From the NCBI GenBank assembly GCA_047605615.1, contig JASGFI010000017.1:1-31505 (forward strand): 31,505 bases of DNA. Direction: 5' to 3'. The notes under the pieces are model-generated. The model made no database searches and was not told the DNA's origin. It worked only from the letters and a program-made list of their open reading frames with translations. Source of the DNA: Taibaiella sp047605615 (GTDB lineage: Bacteria; Bacteroidota; Bacteroidia; Chitinophagales; Chitinophagaceae). Shown in pieces: positions 7,662-14,209 of this stretch (positions within the stretch are counted from its first letter, which is position 1; each line of letters starts with the position of its first letter). The position numbers were made by a program, and so were the translations under genes.

Positions 7662-7684
7662 CCCCAACCCCTACAAAACAAATA

Positions 7685-8428
7685 ATGCTCAGTTTATTTT
7701 TAGAACATCTTGGAAGGTACACGCTGTTGTTGAAAGGCATGTTTACCAAGCCCGAAAACGGCAAGGTGTATTGGAAAGAATTTATGAACCAATGCGTGGA
7801 CATCGGCATTCGTTCGTTGCCGATAGTAATCATTATTTCGGTGTTTCTGGGTGCCGTTATGACGGTGCAAACGGCCTATCAGCTCATAAGCCCCATAATA
7901 CCTAAGTATGTTATGGCTCAAGTGGTGCGCGATTCGGTTATCCTTGAATTGGCGCCCACCATTATTTGTATAGTATTGGCCGGTGTGGTGGGCAGTAAAA
8001 TAGCCTCCGAACTGGGCAATATGCGGGTAAGCGAACAGATAGATGCCTTGGAAATAATGGGTATCAATACCAAATCGTACCTTATCTTCCCCAAGCTGAT
8101 AGCGGCTTTGATAATGATACCCTGCCTTATAGTATTGGCCATAACGCTGAGCATAACAGGTGGCTACGTTACCGCTATCATGACGCACATAATGAGTGCG
8201 GAACAGTACAAATATGGCTTGGTGGAAGGTTTCAGGCCATTTGGCATTTTGGTGGCCATGGTAAAGGCTTTCATGTTTGCGTTCGTCATAGCGTCCATTC
8301 CGGCATATTATGGCTATAACGTCAAGGGGGGCGCCTTGGAAATAGGGCGGGCATCTACCACGTCCGTCATCGTAACCTGCATCATGATTTTGTTCGTGGA
8401 TTACGTGGTAACGACTTTGATGTTGTAA
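7685..8428 (+). CDS. mlaE: MlaE-family ABC transporter permease
   Basis: The 247-aa integral membrane protein has about five to six hydrophobic segments and the conserved family region (VFLGAVMTVQTAYQL; then ELAPTIICIVLAGVVGSKIASELGNMRVSEQIDALEIMG, quoted here in the parts ELAPTI, GSKIASELG and EQIDALEIMG). Members of this family are the inner-membrane permease of Mla-type retrograde phospholipid or lipid-transport systems and work with the ATPase MlaF and an MCE-domain protein. In many genomes mlaF and an mce gene follow directly; here neither does, so the partners are probably elsewhere. It has its own -7 box. Confidence 0.92.
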   Translation: MLSLFLEHLGRYTLLLKGMFTKPENGKVYWKEFMNQCVDIGIRSLPIVIIISVFLGAVMTVQTAYQLISPIIPKYVMAQVVRDSVILELAPTIICIVLAGVVGSKIASELGNMRVSEQIDALEIMGINTKSYLIFPKLIAALIMIPCLIVLAITLSITGGYVTAIMTHIMSAEQYKYGLVEGFRPFGILVAMVKAFMFAFVIASIPAYYGYNVKGGALEIGRASTTSVIVTCIMILFVDYVVTTLML

Positions 8429-8569
8429 GGAGGATTGGGCAAGCAATGTTTCATGAAACGAAAAACGTGTCGATTTATGAATGGAAGCAGATGACTGAAC
8501 GTAGTTTGCCTCCCAACAGCCCCTTGGTATTTTTTTTCTCCCGAAAATGCTTTACATCTGATTTTTATT

Positions 8570-8577
8570 TACTTTTG
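8570..8577 (+). promoter_or_regulatory. predicted -7 promoter element for the DUF5606 gene
   Basis: TACTTTTG fits TAnnTTTG exactly. Transcription would begin near 8584, about 50 bases before the ATG at 8634. Confidence 0.5.
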
Positions 8578-8633
8578 CCGCCCAATTATAAGCATTAGCG
8601 ATTGCCCGTGCAGGCATTGTTTTTTAACAAGAT

Positions 8634-9263
8634 ATGGAATACAGACAAATAGTAGCAGTTACCGGCTTGAGCGGCCTTTATCATCTTATGAGCACCAAGA
8701 GCGACGGTGCCATAGTACGCAGCTTGACCGACAAAAGCGTGAAGTTCGTTTCGGCGCGCGTACACCACATCACGCCGCTGGAAAGCATCGAAATATACAC
8801 TACCGGCGACAATGTGCGCTTGCACGAAATTTTTGAAAAAATAAAGGAAGACGACAGCCAAGTGGCGGCCATAAACAGTAAAAAAGACGACAAGGCAACC
8901 AAAGCCTTTTTTACCTCCATACTGCCCAATTACGACCAAGACCGTGTATATACCAGCGACATACGCAAGGTGTTTAAATGGTACGAGCTGCTGAAGGCAA
9001 ACGACCTGCTCGACTTTGACTACCTGAAACAACAAAATGTGCAGCAAGCCGAGGAACAAGCAACCGATAAGCCAATAGCCGAGGAAGCCGTGGCCACCGA
9101 AGAAAAACCCAAGAAAAAAGCCGCAGCCAAAAAAGCCACCGATGGGGCCGACACGGAAAAGCCCGTAAAAAAAGCGGCAGCCAAAAAGAAAACAGAAGCC
9201 GCAAGCGGCGAAGAAAAGCCCGCTAAAAAGGCAACAACAAAAAAAGCAAAAGAAGATGCCTAA
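8634..9263 (+). CDS. DUF5606 protein with lysine/alanine-rich tail
   Basis: The N-terminal part (residues 1 to about 135, MEYRQIVAVTGLSGLYHLMS onward) matches the Bacteroidota-specific DUF5606 family as I recall it: IVAVTGLSGLY, then SIEIYTTGDNVRLHEIFEKI. No activity is established. The C-terminal third, from about residue 150, is a low-complexity tail of repeated KKAAAKK and EEKP blocks. It resembles the basic tails of histone H1-like and some nucleic-acid-binding proteins, so nucleic-acid association is possible but inferred. There is no signal peptide, so the protein is cytoplasmic. Confidence 0.8.
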   Translation: MEYRQIVAVTGLSGLYHLMSTKSDGAIVRSLTDKSVKFVSARVHHITPLESIEIYTTGDNVRLHEIFEKIKEDDSQVAAINSKKDDKATKAFFTSILPNYDQDRVYTSDIRKVFKWYELLKANDLLDFDYLKQQNVQQAEEQATDKPIAEEAVATEEKPKKKAAAKKATDGADTEKPVKKAAAKKKTEAASGEEKPAKKATTKKAKEDA

Positions 9264-9280
9264 AGAATACCGCAATTAAT

Positions 9281-9319
9281 AAAAAGGAGAGCAACCTAAT
9301 TAGGTTGCTCTCCTTTTTT
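9281..9319. terminator. bidirectional intrinsic terminator between the DUF5606 gene and pyrE
   Basis: A perfect palindrome with 19-base arms (9281-9299 with 9300-9318; stem GGAGAGCAACC) has an A-run on its left and a T-run on its right. It can therefore end transcription in both directions. It separates two convergent genes. Confidence 0.93.
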
Positions 9320-9389
9320 CGATTTTGTGCAAATAAACGGAGAACCGTTGCAGCGGCTTATAAACACTATATACATCATTAATTAGGTA

Positions 9390-10019
9390 TCATTTGCCCC
9401 ATTCAGCCGGATTTTGGCGCCATTGGGCCAAGCGTTCCATGTCATCGGCCTTTACGATGTGCTGCGCTGCCGCTACTTCCATAAGCGCGGTATAATTGCT
9501 GAGGGTAATTAGCTGTACGCCCGCTTGGGCAAAGGCTTCGTCGGCCTGCGGGAAACCGTAAGTGAACAGCGCGCACATGCCAATAACATCGGCGCCTGCG
9601 CCGCGTAGCGCTGCCACTGCTTCCAGGCTGCTCATGCCGGTAGATACCAGGTCTTCAATCACCACCACTTTCTGGCCCGGGTTAAGTACGCCCTCTATTT
9701 GATTGCTCAACCCATGACCTTTGGGCTTGCTGCGCACGTAGATAAATGGTAGCCGCAATAAATCGGCGGCCAAGGTGCCATGCGGTATGCCTGCCGTGGC
9801 CACGCCAGCCAAGGACTCGGCTTCGGGGAAATTCTCCAATATGGTATTGGCCAATTCGCTTTTTACATAATCGCGGACATGCGGATAGCTTAACAGCTTC
9901 CTATTGTCGCAATATACCGGCGATTTCCAGCCCGAAGCCCAAGTGAAAGGCTCGTTGGGGCTTATTTTCAATGCTTTTATCTGGAGCAGTTTTCCTGCAA
10001 AAATGGACGCTGTGCTCAT
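9390..10019 (-). CDS. pyrE: orotate phosphoribosyltransferase
   Basis: This 209-aa enzyme joins orotate and PRPP to give OMP in de novo pyrimidine synthesis. The PRPP-binding motif VVVIEDLVSTGMSS is at residues 118-131. The flexible catalytic loop with K98, K100 and H102 (RSKPKGHG) is intact. The N terminus contains FTWASGWKSPVYCDNR, typical of PyrE. It is transcribed alone from the minus strand, divergent from the Nudix gene. An exact -7 box ends only 9 bases upstream of the ATG, implying a very short or absent leader. Confidence 0.97.
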   Translation of the reverse strand: MSTASIFAGKLLQIKALKISPNEPFTWASGWKSPVYCDNRKLLSYPHVRDYVKSELANTILENFPEAESLAGVATAGIPHGTLAADLLRLPFIYVRSKPKGHGLSNQIEGVLNPGQKVVVIEDLVSTGMSSLEAVAALRGAGADVIGMCALFTYGFPQADEAFAQAGVQLITLSNYTALMEVAAAQHIVKADDMERLAQWRQNPAEWGK

Positions 10020-10027
10020 AAGTGGCG

Positions 10028-10035
10028 CAAATTTA
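10028..10035 (-). promoter_or_regulatory. predicted -7 promoter element for pyrE
   Basis: On the minus strand this reads TAAATTTG, an exact TAnnTTTG. Its last base lies 9 positions before the ATG (10019), so the start of transcription would fall within a few bases of the start codon. Confidence 0.5.
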
Positions 10036-10111
10036 CGTCATATTGTATTTTGAAATTGAAAACAGGAAATAATTCCGAGCAGCTTGCATCTTTTCCCGAC
10101 AGATAAATCTG

Positions 10112-10175
10112 TTGGCTATTCAACCGATGTGGGAGCGTCATGGCCGGATTGCCTCCGGCTTTAGCCCGCAGCCAA
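10112..10175. repeat. REP-like compound hairpin upstream of the Nudix gene
   Basis: TTGGCT (10112-10117) pairs with AGCCAA (10170-10175). Inside it, GCCGGA pairs with TCCGGC across the 5-base loop TTGCC. A separate small palindrome CAGAT-AA-ATCTG (10100-10111) lies just before it. The motif GGATTGCCTCCGGCTTTAG recalls intergenic palindromic repeats of this phylum, but only one copy is present here. Confidence 0.5.
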
Positions 10176-10207
10176 AATTGAACACCGATATTTGTCTGCC
10201 CGCAGCC

Positions 10208-10215
10208 TACCTTTG
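10208..10215 (+). promoter_or_regulatory. predicted -7 promoter element that decides the Nudix start
   Basis: TACCTTTG is an exact TAnnTTTG box. Transcription would start near 10222, so translation must begin after that, which favours the ATG at 10238 over the TTG at 10112 in the same frame. Confidence 0.55.
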
Positions 10216-10237
10216 TGGCCTAAATTTTTATTGGTTC

Positions 10238-10873
10238 ATGTACCTGCAAAAAATATTCGTGAACGATGCGCCTTTAATCCTGACTACCGATGCCGCCAGC
10301 TATATAAACCAACATCCTGAGGCCGCGGAATACCTAATGTTGACGGGAGCTTCTGCTGCCGATATGCGTATGGCACGTAAAGAATTGGAGCAACAAAAAT
10401 ATAGTGGCGCCCTGCTTCAAGATGAATCTGCCGCTGCATTGCAACAAACCTTGGACCAGGTGTTTGAGCCCATAACAGCCGCAGGTGGCGTAGTGTACGA
10501 ACCTACCGGCAAAGTATTGATGATATACCGGCGCGATAAATGGGACTTGCCCAAAGGCAAGCACGATGAAGGCGAAACCATAGCGGAATGTGCCCTGCGC
10601 GAGGTGCAGGAAGAAACGGGTGTTGCCAATTTAGCATTGCATGAAAAAATAGGGGAAACGCTTCACGTCTATACCCAAGGCAAACACGAATATCTGAAAA
10701 CTACCCATTGGTTCAGGATGACTGTACCCGAAGCACAAGCCTTGGTGCCGCAAGCCGAAGAACAAATAGCTGATGCCCGTTGGGTAGCCCCCAAAGACTT
10801 GGGCAAATGCCTTACCCAATCGTATGCCGCCGTGGCAGAGGTGTTGGGCAAGGCGGGCTTGCAATGGTTATAG
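10238..10873 (+). CDS. Nudix hydrolase domain protein
   Basis: The 211-aa protein has a complete Nudix box at residues 107-129: G107, E113, R121-E122 and E125-E126, in the order Gx5Ex7REVQEETGV. Nudix enzymes hydrolyse nucleoside diphosphates linked to other groups; the substrate cannot be told from sequence. An N-terminal region of about 80 residues (MYLQKIFVNDAPLILT) precedes the domain and is the usual extension in Bacteroidota homologues. The frame is open upstream to a TTG at 10112, but that extension runs through a hairpin and the -7 box, so ATG 10238 was chosen. Its stop codon overlaps the convergent coaD gene by 6 bases. Confidence 0.92.
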   Translation: MYLQKIFVNDAPLILTTDAASYINQHPEAAEYLMLTGASAADMRMARKELEQQKYSGALLQDESAAALQQTLDQVFEPITAAGGVVYEPTGKVLMIYRRDKWDLPKGKHDEGETIAECALREVQEETGVANLALHEKIGETLHVYTQGKHEYLKTTHWFRMTVPEAQALVPQAEEQIADARWVAPKDLGKCLTQSYAAVAEVLGKAGLQWL

Positions 10874-11326
10874 CGCCACATTGTCGGGTACAAACTGCTG
10901 CACGGGGCCGCCATTGCGAATTACGTCGCGCACCAAGGTAGAAGATACCGTGCTGTACTGGGGCGAGCTGGTCAGGAAGATAGTTTCCAAGCCGGGTTCC
11001 AACATGCGGTTCATGTCGGCAATGCCTTTTTCGTATTCGAAATCGCTTACGTAGCGCACCCCGCGAAGAATGAATTTTGCGCCTATTTCGCGGCAAAAAT
11101 TTACCGTCAGGCCTTCGTAGGCCGCCACTTCTATGCGTTCCTCATCGGGGAAAGCATCCCGTATCCACGCCACCCTTTGTTCGGCACCGAACATGGCTTG
11201 CTTGTTGCTGTTGGTGCCGATGCCTATCACCATTTTGTCGAACAAGGGCAACGAGCGTTGGATGATGTCTATATGACCTTTGGTTACGGGGTCGAAAGAG
11301 CCGGGAAAAAGGCAGATGCGCTGCAT
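10868..11326 (-). CDS. coaD: phosphopantetheine adenylyltransferase
   Basis: This 152-aa enzyme makes dephospho-CoA from ATP and 4'-phosphopantetheine, the penultimate step of CoA synthesis. Residues 7-18 (FPGSFDPVTKGH) hold the nucleotidyltransferase T/HxGH motif. The C-terminal VSSTLVRDVI is the second family motif. The start at 11326 (MQRICLFPGSFDP) matches the family; an upstream in-frame ATG at 11350 would add 8 residues and is less likely. The 3' end overlaps the Nudix gene by 6 bases, tail to tail, so there is no room for a separate terminator. Confidence 0.96.
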   Translation of the reverse strand: MQRICLFPGSFDPVTKGHIDIIQRSLPLFDKMVIGIGTNSNKQAMFGAEQRVAWIRDAFPDEERIEVAAYEGLTVNFCREIGAKFILRGVRYVSDFEYEKGIADMNRMLEPGLETIFLTSSPQYSTVSSTLVRDVIRNGGPVQQFVPDNVAL

Positions 11327-11513
11327 GAGGTAATTGTTTGTACGGTACAATTGTTAGGTTCGCCAACGCAAGATAAGTAAAATAAACAATGAGGATAAAC
11401 ATAACGAAATGGCCAGCTTATTGGCCCCGCCCGTCATATTGAAAGTATTTGACGAATAGCGCATTGGCAAAGGGCGGCATAACAGCTACGCTGCGCCACA
11501 ATAAGATTTTTGG

Positions 11514-11543
11514 TTTGCAAACAATACGGTAATATTAACTTTG
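11514..11543 (+). promoter_or_regulatory. predicted promoter of the DUF2130 gene
   Basis: TTTG (11514-11517), an 18-base spacer and TAACTTTG (11536-11543) form the best full match to the Bacteroidota -33/-7 promoter in the window. Transcription would start near 11550. The leader then opens with a hairpin, CCTGTTT (11553-11559) with AAACAGG (11585-11591). The rest of the gap 11327-11627 holds nothing else that I can recognise. Confidence 0.65.
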
Positions 11544-11627
11544 GCACAAGAGCCTGTTTGAAATTCGGGCTAAGAATAAAACATAAACAGGATTTAGGCT
11601 GTACTGACCATTTGAAAAATAAATACA

Positions 11628-12902
11628 ATGTCCACCAACATAAAATGCCCGCAATGCAGCCATGCCTTTCCGCTGGAAGATGCCGTATCGGACGATTACA
11701 AGAAAGAGCTTAGGGAAAAAATGAACACCTTCCTCAAGCAAAAGGAAGATGAGCTGCAACGCAAAGAGGCCGAACTGAAAAAGAACAACGAGCGCCTGCT
11801 TCATCAATTGAGCCAGCAGGAGGCCGCGTTTCAAGATAAGTTGCAAAAAGAGTTGCATCTGCGGCAAGCCGCTACCGAAGAGCGTTTGCGCAAAAGCCTT
11901 GCCTCCGAGTTTGAACACCAAGTGGTTCTATTGAAGCAATCGGTGGAAGAAAGCGAGGAAAAACTGAAAGCGGCGCGCACGAAAGAACTGGATTACCTGC
12001 AAAAAGAAAAGGCACTTAAAACCAAGGAAGACGAACTGGAACTAAGGGTGCAAAAACAATTGTTGGCCGAGCGCGAACAGTTGAAGGAACAGCTATCCAA
12101 AGAGCAACAAGAAAAAATGCAACTCAAGGAGCAGGAATACCAGTTGCGTGCCAAAGAATTGGAAAAGCAGCTGGAAGACCAGAAAAAACTGGTGGACCAA
12201 ATGAAGAGAAAAGCCGAGCAGGGCAGCATACAATTGCAGGGCGAAGTGCAGGAATTGCTTTTGGAGCAAATATTGGCCGCCACCTTCCCGTTTGACGTAG
12301 TGGCCGAGGTGGGCAAGGGCGTTCGCGGGGCAGATTGCATACAGACCGTAAGGAACAATTATGGCCAAGAGGCCGGCAAAATAATCTACGAAAGCAAGCG
12401 CACCAAGGACTTTGGCAACGATTGGATAGAAAAGCTGAAGGCCGACATGCGCGGTTTGGAGGCCGATGTGGCCGTTATAGTCACCCAGGCATTTCCCAAG
12501 GAGATGGATAGGTTTGGCGAAAAAGACGGCGTGTACATCTGTTCCTTTTCCGAGGTGCGCGGCGTGGCATTATTGTTGCGCAACGGCTTGCTCAAAGTGG
12601 CCGAAGTGCGCCGTAACGGCGAAAATAGGGGCGACAAAATGGCCATGTTGTACGATTACCTTACCGGCCATGAATTTAGCGAACAATGGAAGGCCATAAC
12701 CGAAGGCTTCCGTGCCATGCGCCACAGCATACAGAAAGAAAGGGATGCCATGGAACGCTTGTGGAAAGCCAGGGAAAAACAATTGGAAAAGGTACTGCTC
12801 AACGCTGCCCACATACGCGGTTCGGTGGAAGGCATAGCCGGTGCCGATTCCGTGAACCTTGGCTTGCTCTACGAGGGTGAGGCGGAAGACCCGATGGAAT
12901 AA
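11628..12902 (+). CDS. DUF2130 coiled-coil protein, possible nuclease fold
   Basis: The 424-aa protein starts with a half zinc-finger motif CPQC (C7, C10). A long Lys/Glu/Gln-rich coiled coil follows (about residues 20-205), then a conserved C-terminal DUF2130 domain (about 205-400). Within that domain, D236 (RGADCIQ) and E255-S-K257 (IIYESKRTKDFG) have the spacing and strand context of a PD-(D/E)xK nuclease core. That reading is inference; no function is established for the family to my knowledge. It has its own promoter and is followed after 68 bases by an SPFH gene in the same direction. Confidence 0.85.
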   Translation: MSTNIKCPQCSHAFPLEDAVSDDYKKELREKMNTFLKQKEDELQRKEAELKKNNERLLHQLSQQEAAFQDKLQKELHLRQAATEERLRKSLASEFEHQVVLLKQSVEESEEKLKAARTKELDYLQKEKALKTKEDELELRVQKQLLAEREQLKEQLSKEQQEKMQLKEQEYQLRAKELEKQLEDQKKLVDQMKRKAEQGSIQLQGEVQELLLEQILAATFPFDVVAEVGKGVRGADCIQTVRNNYGQEAGKIIYESKRTKDFGNDWIEKLKADMRGLEADVAVIVTQAFPKEMDRFGEKDGVYICSFSEVRGVALLLRNGLLKVAEVRRNGENRGDKMAMLYDYLTGHEFSEQWKAITEGFRAMRHSIQKERDAMERLWKAREKQLEKVLLNAAHIRGSVEGIAGADSVNLGLLYEGEAEDPME

Positions 12903-12970
12903 AAATGGGGAGGTACCCCCCAAAGTAATTTTTTTGCACTAACTTTCCGGTCGAACTAAAACTTCTACAC

Positions 12971-13909
12971 ATGCACACAGGTATCATAGCGGCCATTGTA
13001 TTGTTGGCCATATTGGCTTCTTGTTTCGTTACGGTTCAGCAAGGCACCGTGGCGGTCATCACCGTATTCGGGAAATTTAGGCGCATCTTGGCACCGGGCC
13101 TCAATTTTCGCGTTCCGCTTGTCGAAAAGATTTTCAGGAGAATTTCCATTCAAAACCGCTCGATAGAATTGAAGTTCCAAGCCATTACCCAAGACCAGGC
13201 AAACGTCAATTTTTCGGCCATGCTCCTGTACTCGGTCATCAACCAAGACGCGGAAACCATAAAAAACGTGGCCTTCAAATTCATGGACGAGCGCAACCTG
13301 ATGCAGGCATTGGTACGTTCGGTAGAGGGGTCGGTACGAGCCTTTGTGGCTACCAAAAAGCAAGCGGAAATATTGAGCCTCCGCGGCGAAATAATACTGC
13401 ATGTAAAGGAACAATTGGACAAGGTGCTGGAAGAATGGGGCTACCACCTCATAGACTTGCAGATAAACGACATCACCTTTGACGAGGTAATCATGCGTTC
13501 CATGGCGCAAGTAGTGTCGAGCAACAACCTGAAAGCCGCCGCCGAAAACGAAGGCCAGGCACTGTTGATTACCAAAACCAAGGCCGCCGAAGCCGACGGC
13601 AATGCCATTAAGATACAAGCGGAAGCAGAGCGGCAAGCCGCCCAATTGCGCGGCCAAGGAGTAGCCTTGTTTCGCGAGGAGGTGGCCCACGGCATGGCGC
13701 GTGCGGCAAGGGAAATGGAGCAGGCCAACCTCGATGCCTCGTTTATTTTGTTTTCGATGTGGACCGATGCCATCAAACATTTTGCGGAAAACGGCAAAGG
13801 CAATACCATATTCCTCGACGGCAGCAACGATGGCATGCAGCGCACGATGAAAGAGCTGATGAGCATAGCCCAAAACTCCAAAATAGTGGAGCAGCAAAAA
13901 ACGCGATAG
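12971..13909 (+). CDS. SPFH/Band 7 (stomatin-like) membrane protein
   Basis: The 312-aa protein has one N-terminal membrane segment (about residues 4-20, IIAAIVLLAILASCFV). An SPFH domain follows, starting VQQGTVAVITVFGKFRRILAPGLNF (shown for orientation in parts: QQGTVAVI, APGLNF). A charged helical region rich in Ala, Glu and Gln (about 195-260, AEADGNAIKIQAEAERQAAQ) follows, as in stomatin, prohibitin and QmcA/HflK-type proteins. These form membrane-anchored ring or cage assemblies that organise membranes or modulate proteases. No NfeD-type partner is adjacent, so the subtype is open. Confidence 0.9.
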   Translation: MHTGIIAAIVLLAILASCFVTVQQGTVAVITVFGKFRRILAPGLNFRVPLVEKIFRRISIQNRSIELKFQAITQDQANVNFSAMLLYSVINQDAETIKNVAFKFMDERNLMQALVRSVEGSVRAFVATKKQAEILSLRGEIILHVKEQLDKVLEEWGYHLIDLQINDITFDEVIMRSMAQVVSSNNLKAAAENEGQALLITKTKAAEADGNAIKIQAEAERQAAQLRGQGVALFREEVAHGMARAAREMEQANLDASFILFSMWTDAIKHFAENGKGNTIFLDGSNDGMQRTMKELMSIAQNSKIVEQQKTR

Positions 13910-13999
13910 GATAACGGGTTATTTGACCCGAGTGCGGGATAAATAATGTTATTTACAAAAAATAGATAGTCCGATTTTTTTAGCCTCACCCCCGTCCCC

Positions 14000-14147
14000 A
14001 AAAAAGAGGCATTGTTAATCAGAGATACCTTTTCGGAAACTTTGTCAACTTTTAAAAAGTTGACAAAGTTGGGAATCAAGCAAAAATAAATTTAGGTAGG
14101 CTCTACCTATCTGTATAGGTATCTTAGTCTAACAATGCCAAAAAAGA
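14000..14147. mobile_element. second MITE-like element, 132 bp, with 8-bp target-site duplication
   Basis: The ends at 14008-14030 and 14117-14139 are inverted repeats, 19 of 23 positions matching and starting GGCATTGTTAA or GGCATTGTTAG. The octamer AAAAAAGA stands directly outside both ends (14000-14007 and 14140-14147). Inside is a perfect 16-base-arm palindrome (14038-14053 with 14055-14070, core TTTGTCAACTTTT). Two overlapping hairpins that exclude each other follow: TAGGTAG/CTACCTA (14093-14109) and TACCTAT/ATAGGTA (14104-14121). There is no ORF. The A-rich duplication is less diagnostic than a mixed octamer, but its exact position at both ends supports an insertion. Confidence 0.7.
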
Positions 14148-14187
14148 AAATCCCCTGCCTGCAAAACATACGTTTGCGGCAGGGGAT
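14140..14187 (-). terminator. intrinsic terminator of the lyase cargo gene
   Basis: On the minus strand, ATCCCCTGCC (14178-14187) pairs with its exact complement at 14150-14159 and encloses a GCAAA/TTTGC inner stem. It is followed by a tract reading TTTTCTTTTTT (14149 down to about 14140). It lies 23 bases beyond the stop codon at 14210. The T-tract is also one copy of the target duplication of the adjacent MITE-like element. Confidence 0.92.
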
Positions 14188-14209
14188 GCCCGGTGCGGAA
14201 ACCGGTTGG

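Noticed and set aside
7456..7677. 16 of 17 bases shared between the first MITE interior (7456-7472) and the mlaE leader (7661-7677)
   Set aside because: The C-rich motif GCCCCAACCCCTA is simple and recurs in intergenic DNA of this phylum, so common origin cannot be shown from one pair.
10112..10237. N-terminal extension of the Nudix gene from TTG 10112
   Set aside because: It runs through a hairpin and the -7 promoter box and encodes no recognisable sequence; ATG 10238 fits better.
12907..12934. GGGG/CCCC hairpin after the DUF2130 gene as a terminator
   Set aside because: The stem is only four bases, and the T-run begins well after it. The SPFH gene follows closely and may be cotranscribed.
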